DNA from: Megaleporinus macrocephalus
Lineage: Eukaryota; Chordata; Actinopteri; Characiformes; Anostomidae
Assembly: GCA_021613375.1 (NCBI GenBank)
Contig: CM038715.1
Location: 2,343,378 to 2,407,377, forward strand
Direction: 5' to 3'
Length of the DNA stretch: 64,000 nucleotides
The notes beneath the pieces were generated by a model. The model did not search any database and was not told the origin of the DNA. It was given only the letters and a program-made list of their open reading frames with translations. Shown in pieces: positions 1-11,120 of the stretch. Positions within the stretch are counted from its first letter, which is position 1. The number at the start of each line of letters is the position of its first letter. The position numbers and the translations under genes are program-made.

Positions 1-931
1 GGGTATTTAATTAGAGTCAGTAAGGTCCAGTTAAAGGAAGTTTCCTCAGGCCGGTCTGGACCGTCATCGTTTCTAACTTGTGTTGTGATTCAGTGGTGTA
101 TCCTGTTTACTGAAGTAGTCTAGTATCAGCATCTCATACCATCAATATAATATAATTCCAAATACCGTTTACAGACCTGCCAACATGTTTTGAGTTCAGG
201 TACGGTGGCTGATCAGTACTGACTGAGTTCACATGCTCACTCATTATAGCTCATTACTAATATCCACTCACCACCATGTCTAGTTCTTCAACATACAAGT
301 AGACTGTGAAGAAAATAAGAACTCTTTTAATGAGAAGTCAATATATTTCAGTTTTTGGATATTTCAGTGATTTGCCAGTTGCTTAAAATCTGTACAGTGG
401 AATCACTTTATAATTCATATGTACATAGTATTCTAGACTCTGAACTGATATCTGTTGACTTTATGGACTACCTATTAGAAATTGCTATTTTATAAAGCTG
501 TGGGTGGAGAGGGACAAAACCAATTTCGTTACTTTCATTTTGATGGCTCTTCGCTTGTAGCCTATTTGAAGAGTTTGAAACTAGCGCTATGATTGGTCAA
601 AGTCTACTTTTCTTTTTTTTATAGCATGCAGTCTGAATTAGCCTTTCACTCTCACTCGCTTTACTCTCCTACTGCTGCTTCTTGCTTCATACCGCACTCC
701 CAAATCTGCACAGACCTGATTGGCTGAGGAGGCTTTAGTCATCTTAGAACACACGCACTTGGTCTGTAAGGTTACTGCACCCCAGAGCCCGTATACGGAA
801 AAGAAAAGTTCCACAGCATAAAATAAACACTGTCAAAATGAAATCTTTCTCAGTAGTTTATCGCTTTGGGTCCGAATTGGACAGCATCTCGGTCCGGACC
901 CGGACCGCAGTCTGCCTATTAGTGACCTCTG
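1..931 (-). mobile_element. Deleted hAT-like transposon, copy A (cut by window start)
   Basis: This copy lies in minus orientation; its 3' end falls at or before position 1. The 5' terminus is at 931, reading CAGAGGTCACTAATAGG on the minus strand, and matches the terminus of the copy at 3777 (CAGGGGTCACTAATAGG). The first 470 bases align along their length with 16882-17300, and 640-800 aligns in reverse with 3900-4070. No intact transposase is visible. The terminal CAG and the transposase relic in the sister copy point to the hAT superfamily. That assignment is inferred from motifs, not from a database search. Confidence 0.6.
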
Positions 932-2059
932 GTCTACAAAGTACATGCTAGAGGGAGAAACCTGTCTCAGAAACCGTGTCTCAGCTGCCGTCTTGTTGCA
1001 TTTGCAGCCCTTTTCTCTCTTGCAAGGTGACGTCATCTCGTAACACAACCCTTATTGCCCGCCTACCAGCAAGCTTGGCACACCCTCAAACAACACACCG
1101 AGAAAAAACTTACCACTCTGAAACGTCCTGCTCCAGGCTATCTTGGAAATGTAGGTCTATCATCTTGTTCTAACTTAATTTCATGATTTCACAGTGGGCT
1201 CACTGGGAGGCACAGCTTAAAGAAACAGGAGCTTCAACAGGACATTTCAAACAGTATTTCAAACAAAATATTTGGGGAAAATTGAAGCGTGTAAACCTGT
1301 TTTGTAGACTCGATGTCAATAATTGGCATGTTCCTGCTTGCCATTTTGAGGCATGTTATCACTATAATTCATATATGAAGCAGGTTAAAACTCCAAACTT
1401 CAGATATGCCTCTTGTCAGATGTACATATTCAGTGAGTGCTTGGAGAACTTAGCTCTAGATCTTATATTACAGTGTTTTTTGAATGATGTTCCTGCTTGG
1501 AAACCTATGTGGTCTGTAGAATGTAGTTATCAACTATGCTACCCAGTTTAGATCGAGAATGGAAGAATGGAAATGCCCAGCTTTAGTAATTATGCGAACG
1601 TCAGTGCAAGTAAGTAATAGGTTAATTCAGTCTTTGATGCCCAGCTCTAAACTTCTTGTTGTTGTTCCAGTACTTGTACTGGAATGTACTGGTGGCATGT
1701 CATAATTAAACAGCCCTTTAGTAACTGTTACCGAGGGAATGATAGAAGATGCAGGAATTCAGCGCACTCATGGCAACCCCAGTGTAGCATCCTTGTGCCA
1801 AAGTGACCGGCCTGGGCTGGTTTAATCACTGTTTGCTAGTTGCTGTTTGTGACCCAAGTAGTATGTTATGCATTGAGGCCCAGACAGAGCCTGATTGTGG
1901 GTTGTTTGTCTGTCTTCCACTTGCCCTTATGAGTGGACACGGGGTGGGGGTTGGTATTTGCTGCTGAGGCAATTCTTCCACTGTCCTCTATCCTCCTCTC
2001 TGCCTGCAGATAAGCCAGAGTGTCACCGTGCTGGGGTGGAAGCTGCAGGGTGTAATGTA
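932..2059. other. Gene-free upstream stretch
   Basis: I see no recognised gene or repeat. A 122-codon frame at 1183-1551 on + has no familiar motif and no splice or promoter context, so it is treated as chance. Confidence 0.5.
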
Positions 2060-2395
2060 TGATGTGCCTTTACACAAAGTTGAGTCATATTACTATGACC
2101 ACTTCCTACAGTGGCAGCATGAAGGTGGCAGCACTATGATCTGGGGAATGTTTTCGTGGCCCACTCATCCATGTGGAAGACACTTTCAACCGATTTGGGT
2201 CTGAATCCGTCCTTGCAGATCATGTACACCATACATGCTGATTTTCTTCTCTGGGTAGGATGTGATTTTCCAGCAAGACAATGCGACACGTCACATGGCC
2301 CACCTCACAATTCTCCAGACTTTCCAGCAGCTGTGGGATGCACTGCAGTCAGTATGGAACTAGATACTTGTGACCACCTACCAGGACCTTATTGA
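2060..2395 (+). pseudogene. Tc1/mariner-type transposase relic
   Basis: From 2136 the frame reads MIWGMFSW. After a frameshift, from 2262, it reads VIFQQDNATRHMAH. Both resemble the DDE catalytic core of fish Tc1/mariner transposases, where the D of QQDNA (codon at 2277) is the second catalytic aspartate. The intervening sequence keeps family-like words (for example a RFGSESVLADH-like stretch in another frame), but the frame is broken and stops follow. Only a middle portion of a roughly 340-residue transposase remains, and no terminal inverted repeats were located. The relic is non-functional. Confidence 0.65.
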
Positions 2396-2461
2396 GTCTT
2401 CCAGTTTGTCTAGCTGCTGTCTGTGCTGCACACAACGATTAATCTGGAGTCATAATAATGT

Positions 2462-3137
2462 GACTTACACCTGTAGTTCGTTTCACTGATCCGGATCAAA
2501 ATGCACCCCAACAAACCACATGAGCACATCGTCTCCTCTGATTGGTCAGAGCTATCTGGTGTGCGAGCGAGAAGGTAAACACAGGGAGAAGATCCGGTTT
2601 TCTAAACTACTGCACATTTCTTGTAGAGCGTATCACGGAGCAGCGGCAGAGACAGCATCTGTTCATAGCTGTAATAATAATCTGATAATAAACCAAACTA
2701 CAGCCCACCTGCAGACCACCCAGCTCACTCCAAACATCAAGTAGACCACGTCCCTCACTGCTAGTCCAAGAGACACCTCGCTTCATTGTCCTCGCCCTGT
2801 TAGCTGCTACACTTCTCCAGTTCTCTGTTTACGCCATCTGCCGCATCCCATAATGCAAAGCACACCTGGCTGCAGGAGATATTTAGATCAAACTTGTGGA
2901 GTACACCTAATTCTTGGGTCAGATCGAGGTCGGATCACGTTCTGACCACAAATGAACCGCTCCGGAGTTCGTTTGGAACCGGACTGAGACCACCTCCTCT
3001 CGAGGGTCTCGATGCGGTTGTTTTGGTCCAAACCCGAGTGTGATTACTGTTTTCACACCTGCCAAAAAGAACCGCACCAAACGAACCAAAGTCCATTTTA
3101 ACCAGAATAACTAGAGCTGGTGTGAAAACACCCTAAC
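2462..3137. mobile_element. Probable MITE-like DNA transposon
   Basis: The left end carries an acacctgtagttcgttt motif. The right end carries, inverted, similar words (ggttcgtttggtgcggtt and ggtgttttcacaccag). The interior is GC-richer than its surroundings and has paired tccgga/ggatcc-like words. There is no transposase frame. Ends and superfamily are uncertain because no target-site duplication was resolved. Confidence 0.4.
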
Positions 3138-3776
3138 GGTTTATATCAAACAGTGGTGATTAATTTTTATATGGCCATTCCAAACCTCTACTCTTAAACT
3201 GGATTTACACGGTGATATAATTTTAGTTGCTTAAAACCAATTTGAAACGAAATTATACCTGAACTGCATAATGTAGAGTTTCCTGTAACTCAGTTACATG
3301 AACTGCAAACACCAACGTCATGAAACAGGTTTCATTCAATTAACATCCAGACAATGTATATCATCATCACACAGAATTACATTATTTTAAAGGATTGAAT
3401 ACAAACACTAGGCGCTGGCTGCTCAGGCTAGTTGAGTAGTAGACTTGTTGACCTTGCTGCTTGACAGCGAGACTTACAGCTTGATGTTGATTAGAGACTG
3501 ATCATGTGATTTTGACAATAACAACATTGATGCCACTGAGAAGACCACAGGTGTAAAGCCTGGTGATTCTAGGGTTTCTTGAAAGTTAGCCATGCGATTT
3601 ATGGCTCAGTCAGATTTTAGAATTTGTTAGTTGAAAAGCTTTTTTTTTTCTGTGGTTTTATCCATGAGCTCCTCAGTGACTAGTAGAAGTCGACTCTGCT
3701 TTCAACTGTTGTCAACCGTTAACTGTAATCGAGGGATGACAATAAGCAAACAAGAGTTACTAGCATTACTTTACTG
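3138..3776. other. Gene-free stretch
   Basis: AT-rich sequence with no recognised gene, repeat family or regulatory cluster. Confidence 0.5.
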
Positions 3777-4674
3777 CAGGGGTCACTAATAGGCAGACCA
3801 CGGTCCGGATTCGGACCCAGACGTTGTCCAGTGTGGACCCAAACTGATAAACTTTTGAGAATGATTTAATGTTGACAGTGTTTATTTTAAGAGGCGGAGC
3901 TTTTCCTGTCTTTATGGTATACAGGCTTTGAGGCGCAGTAACCTCACAGACCAATCACGCGTGTAGTCAAATCACCAAAGGTGTTTCTCAGCCAATCAGA
4001 TCTGTGCAGATTCGGGAGTGCGGCGTGCACACAGGCGAGAAGCAGCAGTCGGAGAATGAAGCGAGTCAGATGACGTGCTCTAAAAAAAGAAAAGTCGACG
4101 ACGGAAAACGACTTTTCAACCAGGACTGGACCGAGACAGACGTACGCTCCACACAGAACGTTCCGGATATCTCGTATGAGTGTGAGAATGGTTCTAACAC
4201 AGTTTCAGCACAGATTTAAAGTCCTGGCTGGACCACCAAGAGCTCACTTCTCTCACTGAACAAGAGAAAGTGTGGAGGAATACAAGAGAGAGATAAACTG
4301 ATAAGATGTGAAGCTCAGTTAACAACATTAAACATTTTATTTACTTTTAATTATAAATAAACACTTTATGATGCACTTTTTGTTAAAAGCATTTTAAATG
4401 TAGCTCTTGTTTTTACTCAGTGATTAAAAAAACATTCATTCAGTTCAGTATTTAAACAGTAAATATACTGAAATATACTGAACGGTATGTGTGGTGTGTT
4501 GGTGTTTCAGTAGCTGATGGTATAAGATGCTGATACTAGACTGTAAACAGGATACACCACTGAATCACAACACACGTTAGAGATGATGACGGTTAGAGAT
4601 TGATGACGGTCCAGACCTTGGCCTGAGGAGATCTCCTCTAACTGGACCTTACTGACTCTAATTAAACACCACTG
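3777..4674 (+). mobile_element. Deleted hAT-like transposon, copy B (full ends)
   Basis: The 5' end is CAGGGGTCACTAATAGG at 3777. The 3' end is the inverse of CAGTGGTGTTTAATTAGAG, ending at 4674. The flanking octamers ctttactg (3769-3776) and atctactg (4675-4682) agree at 6 of 8 positions, fitting a decayed 8-bp hAT target-site duplication. A transposase N-terminus survives inside (4070-4219). The 3' half matches, in reverse, the start of the window and 16882-17080. The element is an internally deleted derivative of a roughly 0.9-kb class. Confidence 0.65.
4070..4219 (+). pseudogene. hAT transposase N-terminal remnant (GTF2IRD2/ZBED-like)
   Basis: The ATG at 4070 opens a 49-codon frame beginning MTCSKKRKVDDGKRLFNQDW. 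The basic KKRKVD stretch followed by an aromatic FN..WTE motif is typical of the N-termini of fish hAT transposases related to GTF2IRD2/ZBED proteins. The downstream BED-type zinc finger and RNase-H-like core are absent: after WTETD the frame runs into unrelated 3' sequence and stops. This is a deletion junction, not a functional gene. Family assignment is by recall of conserved words. Confidence 0.55.
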
Positions 4675-4950
4675 ATCTACTGGGTTAACTGCTGTTTAAA
4701 CTCTTTTCTCTAAACATGCTGTGTTTGCTGTAAATGAGCTTCGTTCTGATTGGCTGCCCTGTATAGTGCCTCATTAAAAGGCATTTGGGTAAAATCACTT
4801 CTTATAATGTTCGTGTAAACGAGTGCTAAAGTGCTGCACATATTGCTGCACTTATTTACAAATGATTGTAAGTCTTGTGTGTGGTTGGTGGCATGGGCAC
4901 TGAAGCCTAGCCCCCCTCATCAAACATGCATGCTGTATGTAAGTGTGTGT

Positions 4951-4992
<42 letters not shown>

Positions 4993-5149
4993 TTTTGAGA
5001 AGTCAGCAGCACTGCTATGTTTGAGTTGTGAGTCAGATAACCTGGGAGAGAGTGAGGGACACATACAGATAATGCATTGCTTTCTATGTGCTTCTGTGTA
5101 GCAGTGATGACAGTATGCATCTTCAGCAGTGTACCTGACTATTATATTC
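4675..5149. repeat. Gene-free stretch with (GA)n tract
   Basis: An uninterrupted GA dinucleotide tract runs from about 4955 to 4988. Nothing else recognisable is present. Short minus-strand frames over the tract are repeat artefacts. Confidence 0.8.
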
Positions 5150-6255
5150 TTTAGCCTGGAGAAACTAATAGTAAACATCTCTTCATGGATGACAGCTCAT
5201 CATCTGAAGCTCAGTCCCAGCAAGACTGAGCTGCTGTTCATCCCTGGAACTACAGGTCCTCAGCAGGATCTTGCCATCTCATTCGAGAACTCTTTGATTG
5301 TTCCGTCTAAAGATGCAAGAAACCTTGGTGTGACTCTGGATGACCAGTTATCGTTCTCAGCCCAGATTACGAACCTGACTCGGTCATGCAGATACATTCT
5401 CCACAACATCAGACGCATCCGACCCTTCCTCTCTCAGGAGGCCTCCCAGCTCGTCCAGTCTCTTGTCATTTCAAGGCTCGACTACTGCAACTCGCTCCTG
5501 GCTGGTCTTCCTCTGCAGACCATCAGGACCTTCTACTGGTCCAGAATGCAGCAGCACGGCTCGTCTTCAATCTTCCCAAGTTCACTCACATCACTCCACT
5601 GCTGCGCTCCCTTCTCTGGCTTCCTGTAGCTGCTCGCATTCAGTTTAAAGTTCTGATGCCTACAAAGCCAAGAATGGACCAGCTCCTCCTGACCTTATGG
5701 CAATGGCCAAAAGTTGAACCGCACCTCGAGCCCTTCGCACTTCAAGTACGGCTCGGCTTGACCCGCCATCACTCAAGATTCGTGGAAGACACGCGACAAG
5801 ACGCTTCTCTGTCCTGGAGCCCAGCTGGTGGAACGAACTTCCACTGGCTGTCCGAACAGCGAACTCTCTCGCGGTCTTCAAACGCAGACTGAAGACCACC
5901 ATCTCTTTGTGAAGCACTTATAATCACTAATATACTAAAGTACTGGTATAAACTGTAACTGCACTTTATCTTCTAGGAGCTCTGGCTAAGTACTGCACTT
6001 GTACTGTATGTAGTCTTGTTCTCTTCTCTGTAGGTGTTCCAGTCTTGCTAGGTATTGCATTGTCTTCTTTCTAGGTATCAGCACTGGCCCTGTGTTTATG
6101 GCAGTGTTTGAGTATAAGAGTAGTTTGGACATAAACCTGTTTGTACTAGATAGAGATTCATACTCTAACCAACACTAAGCACTTTTGTAAGTCGCTCTGG
6201 ATAAAAGCATCTGCTAAATACCGTAAATGTAAATGTAAATGTAAATGTAAACCTT
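5150..6255 (+). mobile_element. L2-type LINE, 5'-truncated
   Basis: The 3' part of an L2-clade non-LTR retrotransposon: the C-terminal third of the reverse-transcriptase ORF (to 5912), about 300 bp of 3' UTR, then the signature 3' end (gtcgctctggataaaagc, atctgctaaataccg) and a (taaatg)n tail ending near 6255. The same 3' UTR recurs at 33933-34225. The 5' limit is approximate and no target-site duplication was found. Confidence 0.85.
5162..5912 (+). pseudogene. L2 reverse-transcriptase C-terminal pseudogene
   Basis: Three frames must be joined. Frame 1 (to about 5530) contains SWMTAHHLKLSPSKTELLF and SRLDYCNSLLAGLP. Frame 2 (about 5530-5655) contains QNAAARLVFNLPKFTHITPL and LPVAARIQFK. Frame 3 (5658-5912) contains AYKAKNGPAP, then a TGA at 5715, then TAPRALRTSSTARL, WWNELPLAVRTANSLAVFKR and a terminal TGA at 5910. 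These are the typical C-terminal words of fish L2 ORF2, downstream of the RT catalytic motif. Two frameshifts and one internal stop make it inactive. Confidence 0.85.
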
Positions 6256-6525
6256 AACAGCACTTTAATGTGTGTGCCAATCAGTCCTTCACAGGAGTCT
6301 CTCCATAGTACATGAAAATTCTTGATCTTGGGGCTTTATGTTAGTATCGATTAGAAAAATGCTCTACTTACACAGCACACAACTTAAACAGCAAAAAAAA
6401 TTGATGTAGGTCTTTAAACAAATCAGGAAAATACTGACCAGCATGTTTTTTTTATAGTGTATTGCAGTTGTAGCAGCCAAACATGGTTCTGTGTAAGTAA
6501 GAGACTTTTGATTAAGCTGTCTATG

Positions 6526-6544
6526 AGTGTGTGTGTGTGTATGT

Positions 6545-6582
<38 letters not shown>
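6526..6582. repeat. (TG)n microsatellite
   Basis: TG dinucleotide tract interrupted by two TA steps. An 88-codon frame crossing it is repeat-driven. Confidence 0.9.
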
Positions 6583-6583
<1 letters not shown>

Positions 6584-7595
6584 TCAGCTCTTTAGGGCGT
6601 CGTCACAGCTCACAAAAGATGCAAAGCAGCTCCATTCCAGAAGAACAAACTGAGGGATTAGCTTTGCCTCATCACGGTAGGCTCAGACTCATTCCAATGA
6701 GAGAGAGAGATGCAGAGCTCTGAATGTGGGTCATGTGCCTCAGCTCCTCAAATCTACTGCTGAACCTCCTGCAGCATGACTCGGGTGCCTCGGCTTAGAG
6801 GCTGCAGCAGCGGCTAACGTTCTCGTGATTTTGTTCGTGCCGGATTATTACCGGGGCTGTGTCAGAGTCTGTGTCTGTTGAGATGTAGCATATTTTAGGA
6901 TTGCTCCTGCGCTGCCCCGGTTTAGTTTCTGCATATGTAAATCCTTTACACTGACATGAAAAGTGTTGTTTCTAATGCAGGGGTGGTGAACCAAACGTTT
7001 TCCCTGCTGTAACCCAGCTAAACCCGGCAGCTAAGTAGAATCAGGTGTGTTTGAGCAGTGAAATCACCAAACTGTGCCGTTTCCCAGCCCTGACTGAGTG
7101 CCATGTTAGCGATATACTGCCAAATGATCTTCAGAGTAGAGCAGAAATATGGTTTGACTTCTCTGAAGCTTCTGTGTCTGTTCTTGTAGCAAGTCTTTCA
7201 TTTCTAAATGTGATCAGGGATGCTTACCTGTAGCTGATGCTGTCAAAGTAAGTGTATATGCATATACGTATAGGCTGTGTTGTGTAATATGCAAATAGGC
7301 CTATTCATATATGCAGCTCACAGTATGTGCACAGCTGTTTCAGCGTACATTCATTTGCAGTCTAACCAACAAGATGAAAATCAGATTGGGAACTTGTATG
7401 ACATTCTAACATGCATTTGCTCCAACGGGCAGTGAAGCAGCCAGTTAGGAACACCGTTGAAAGCATTGTAATGTGCTATAGCAAGCACTTAGCACACAAA
7501 GAACTCTTCTGAACTGAAAATGCAGTCGCATGCAGAAGTTTGAACTCTTATATTCTCTATAACGGTTACACTTACCAGTTTTAATCAAAGTTAAC
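6583..7595. other. Gene-free stretch
   Basis: No gene or repeat family recognised. Confidence 0.5.
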
Positions 7596-7606
7596 TAAAG
7601 TAACTT

Positions 7607-8423
7607 GCCGGTAATAAGATGGACTGGTTTTCAGTGAGGGTTGGACCCGTCAGGGCTGCCCGCTATCACCGGTCCTGTTCATAATATTTATGGATAATGT
7701 GGTCCTGCTGGCATCATCAAACTGTGACCTCTTGCTGGATCAGTTTGCAGCCGAGTGTGAAGCAGCTGGGATGAAAATCAGCACCTCCAGATCCGTGACT
7801 ATGGTCCTCAGTTGGAAAAGAGTGGAGTGGCCACTACAGGTTGGAAATGATCTTCTGCCTCAAGTGGAGGAGTTTAAGTATCTGGGGTTCTTGTTCCCGA
7901 GTGAGGGAGGGATGGAGCGGGAGGTTGACTGGCAGACCGGCGCAGCGTCTGCAGTGATGCAGGCTCTGTACCGGTCTGTCCTGGTGAAGAGAGAGTCAAA
8001 AGGTAAAGGTCTCTATTTACGGGTCAGTCTACGTTCCTACTCTTACCTGCGGTCAGGAGCTCTGGGTAGTTACTGAAAGAACGAGATCGCGGACACAAGC
8101 TGCTGAAATGAGTTTCCTCCGCAGGGTGTCGGGGTGACAGATAGGGTGAGGAGCTAGATTATATGGGGGAGGCTCAGAGTCGAGCCGCTACTCCTCCACG
8201 TCGAGAGGATCCAGCTGAAGTGTTCCGGACCCCTGCAGTAGGGAAGACCTAGGACACGCTGGAGGAATTATATCTCTTGGCTGGTCTGGGAACGCCTCGG
8301 CAGCCCCTAGAGGAGCTAGAGGAGGTGTCTGGGGAGAGGGAAGTCTGGGTTTCTCTACTTAGACTGCTATTTCCGCGACTCAGACCCCCGGAATAAGCGG
8401 TAGATAGTGGATGGATGGATGGA
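7607..8423 (+). mobile_element. Rex3/RTE LINE, 5'-truncated and internally deleted
   Basis: The insertion is bracketed by an exact 11-bp target-site duplication taaagtaactt (7596-7606 and 8424-8434). It begins within the RT domain (gtcagggctgcccgctatca, the classic Rex3 signature at about 7651). It continues through VVLLASS, FAAECEAAGMKIS and LLPQVEEFKYLGFLF, ends with the C-terminal words EELEEVSGEREVW, and has a short (ggat)n 3' tail, as expected for Rex3. The segment carrying the FADD catalytic motif is missing: GCP.SPVLFIIF is joined almost directly to MDNVVLL. The C-terminal half is frameshifted. Confidence 0.88.
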
Positions 8424-8434
8424 TAAAGTAACTT

Positions 8435-9900
8435 TTGTGACAGCTGAGGTCTATTGGAATAAGTATTTCTAAACATGTATGAAGGGTTATGTCAGTTGTC
8501 ATGACATGTTATAAACAGTACCTTATAGTAAAGTCTTACTGAATCACCTCTAGGACTCTTTTGATTGTTAGACCAGGTTATATGAGGCCAAACAGCTTTA
8601 TGTGAGGCGTGTGTTGAGTCTTTAATATCTGAATCTTGGCTACATAACGTCATTTGGGGTGTGTTGAGGAGGTGGTTATTGCTTTTAGACTTTTTACAAG
8701 AGTGGAACTGTTTCAGGTTCAGTGCTGCATGTTTGCTTAGTTCCTGGATTATGAAACAGAATAATTATTTAAGTGAATATATAAATAAACTTCATTTGAG
8801 CTTATACTGTTTCTTATCCGTTCATAGTATGAATATACATAGCATTGCATTGTTCTGTATTTGAGGTAGTTTGTTGTGGTGGTTTTTGATGTACAGAGCT
8901 AGTATTACTAGACATTTAGAAATTTCTAGTAATGCATTATAAACTAAACAATGTCTGTACTTGGCCTCTAATGCTGAACTGCATCCCGCATGCCCCGGGG
9001 TTCTGGATTCCTTTGCTGCTGCGTGCTGCCCTGCTTGTTGTATCGACTCTTCTGTCAACTTGATTAACTGTTTGAAGTAATCGGTGCCTCTCTGCATACT
9101 ACCTGGCACAAGCAGATGTCAATACATACACTGGATAACACAGAGTTAAGGCATGAATAGTCTGTAGGACTATATTATCTAACAGGCAGAAGTCATAGGA
9201 AGAGCTTGAGCGACTTATGTAACATGTTTTCTTTGAAGGCTGAGCTCGACTTTTACTCCCTCACACTCTTACTTCGAACAATGCCCCATTGTTTATTTTT
9301 TCCATCATCTTCACTGCATAATGTTCACGTTGTGCTCTAGTAACTTGGTTTTCCAATGCTATTGGAATCTGTAGTGCTTTAATATGTACATTAGGGATAC
9401 TGACAGAAAATAAATACCTGAATGAACCTAATTGTGCTGGATGACCATTTATCACACAGGTGTACATTGAATTTAATTCATGTGTGTTCCAAAATATAAA
9501 CTTTTTCCTTCTTTTTCAATAACTCCTCATGATAACACTGTCTGCTAACTAATGTTAATTAGATCGTAGCCCAGCCAAGTGCTGAACACGCATTCATTTA
9601 TTTACTTAAATGGTATTAAATGGTAAAATGGTATATTAAATTCTTTGCCTTGAAGATTCGTTTAGTCCATACAATAATATACAGTGCGCTGTTAGTGTTG
9701 CCAGGTGGCATGACGTGATTTGATGGCGCTGATTGTAAAATAAAGAAAGAGAGAGAGGATAAGGAGAGGAGAACAGGAGGAACGGTCAGAGAAAACCATA
9801 CACAGTGTTTAAAGTCTACTGTAAACCCAACTAGCCGAGGAGCCGTTACTGAACGCCAACCTGAAGAAAGATGTGACTGAAGTTATCTTCTTATGTGAAT
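8435..9900. other. Gene-free stretch
   Basis: No recognised gene or repeat. Short frames here, such as 8822-9109 on minus, have no familiar motif. Confidence 0.5.
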
Positions 9901-9980
9901 TCCACCGTTCCACCTTAAATGCTGCAGCAGTTACAGGAACCAGAATGTAACTTCTATATAATTTAAGGTGGAACGGTGGA
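9901..9980. repeat. 80-bp perfect-arm hairpin element (mini-MITE)
   Basis: Arm 1 (9901-9920, tccaccgttccaccttaaat) and arm 2 (9961-9980) are exact reverse complements over 20 bp, separated by 40 bp. Outer flanks (gaat and aattc) extend the symmetry weakly. A diverged relative lies at 16116-16202. It is probably a very short non-autonomous DNA transposon, or an end-to-end remnant of one. Confidence 0.7.
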
Positions 9981-11120
9981 AGCTAAATTCAGAAAGCAAG
10001 CAACTGAGCTTTCCCAGCAAACTGATAGTGAGTCTGAGTTTTATGGTAACCGCTAGCCGAGCATGACATCAGTGTTTCAGCAGGGCTTCAACATCTATTC
10101 AGTTTAGTTAGTGAATAGTCTGTTTTCATCTATGAAATTAAAAAAGGTGGACAGTTCCTGTCTGACATATTTTGGACACTGCTGTTCTGTAATAAATTCT
10201 GGTGAAGGCCGACCAATAAAATTAGGTGCTAAGCAATATTGTATTCATGACAGAAAGTCGTACAGTATTAATAAAAGTTCATTATAAAAGATTTATATTT
10301 CTTGCTTTTGCTCCTCGAAAGATTTGTTGATCATCACTTTTCAAAATCAAGTAAAATTGTTTTGAAAAGTCATTAGTAGTTAAGAGTAGCCGCTTAGGCA
10401 GGGATGCGGCAGGAGTACGTTTCAGTACGTTTCAAAATACTCAGTGGAAGTACGTGCCAATGAGTACCACCCAACAGTCAGACCTAAACACACTCCTGGG
10501 TGAGCTTCAGGTCTTTCCTGGGTGTTTTTTTAAAGCTGGGAACAGACCATAGTGAAAGCTCTGGAAAGTCTGGACACCCTAAGCTACCAATGCTTTTGAG
10601 TGAATCCGTTCTCACATTTAGCTAGCTGGACTTTCAGACAGATTTATTTACTTTTGCGTTCACTAGTACTGTGTATCGTAAGGAATTGTGTATCAGAAAC
10701 TACAAAAAATACACAAGTAACATATTTTTTTTCTGTAAAATAAAAGTAATTCCTGTCAAGAAATCAGACACCTGTCTCAGGACACTACCTTTCGTCTCTG
10801 CAAATGTCTCTGGTGCCTTTTTTGCTGGTAGCTGGACTAAAATGTGGCTACTGGCTGCACTCCTGATGCAGACATATTTCAGCAAAGTGGCTAAGTGAGC
10901 GAGTAAGTCAGTGAAAAGGCCTCGTCTGAGCTCTATAGCAGTTTTCATTTGCTTTTTCATTCAGTTTACAGCTCTGAGTTTCAGGTTCAGGTGAGGTTTT
11001 CGAGGCAACTCATCAGTGAAAAGACAGCCCACCTGCTGTGGTTATCATTGGAAAACACTTTCACAGGTGTTAGGAATCTGCTTTACATGCCTAATTATTC
11101 ATTTACACAGAGAGACTGAT
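9981..11120. other. Gene-free stretch
   Basis: No recognised gene or repeat family. A short local repeat of agtacgtttca sits near 10415-10435. Confidence 0.45.

Noticed and set aside
1183..1551. 122-codon plus-strand frame
   Set aside because: No familiar motif and composition like the flanking non-coding DNA.
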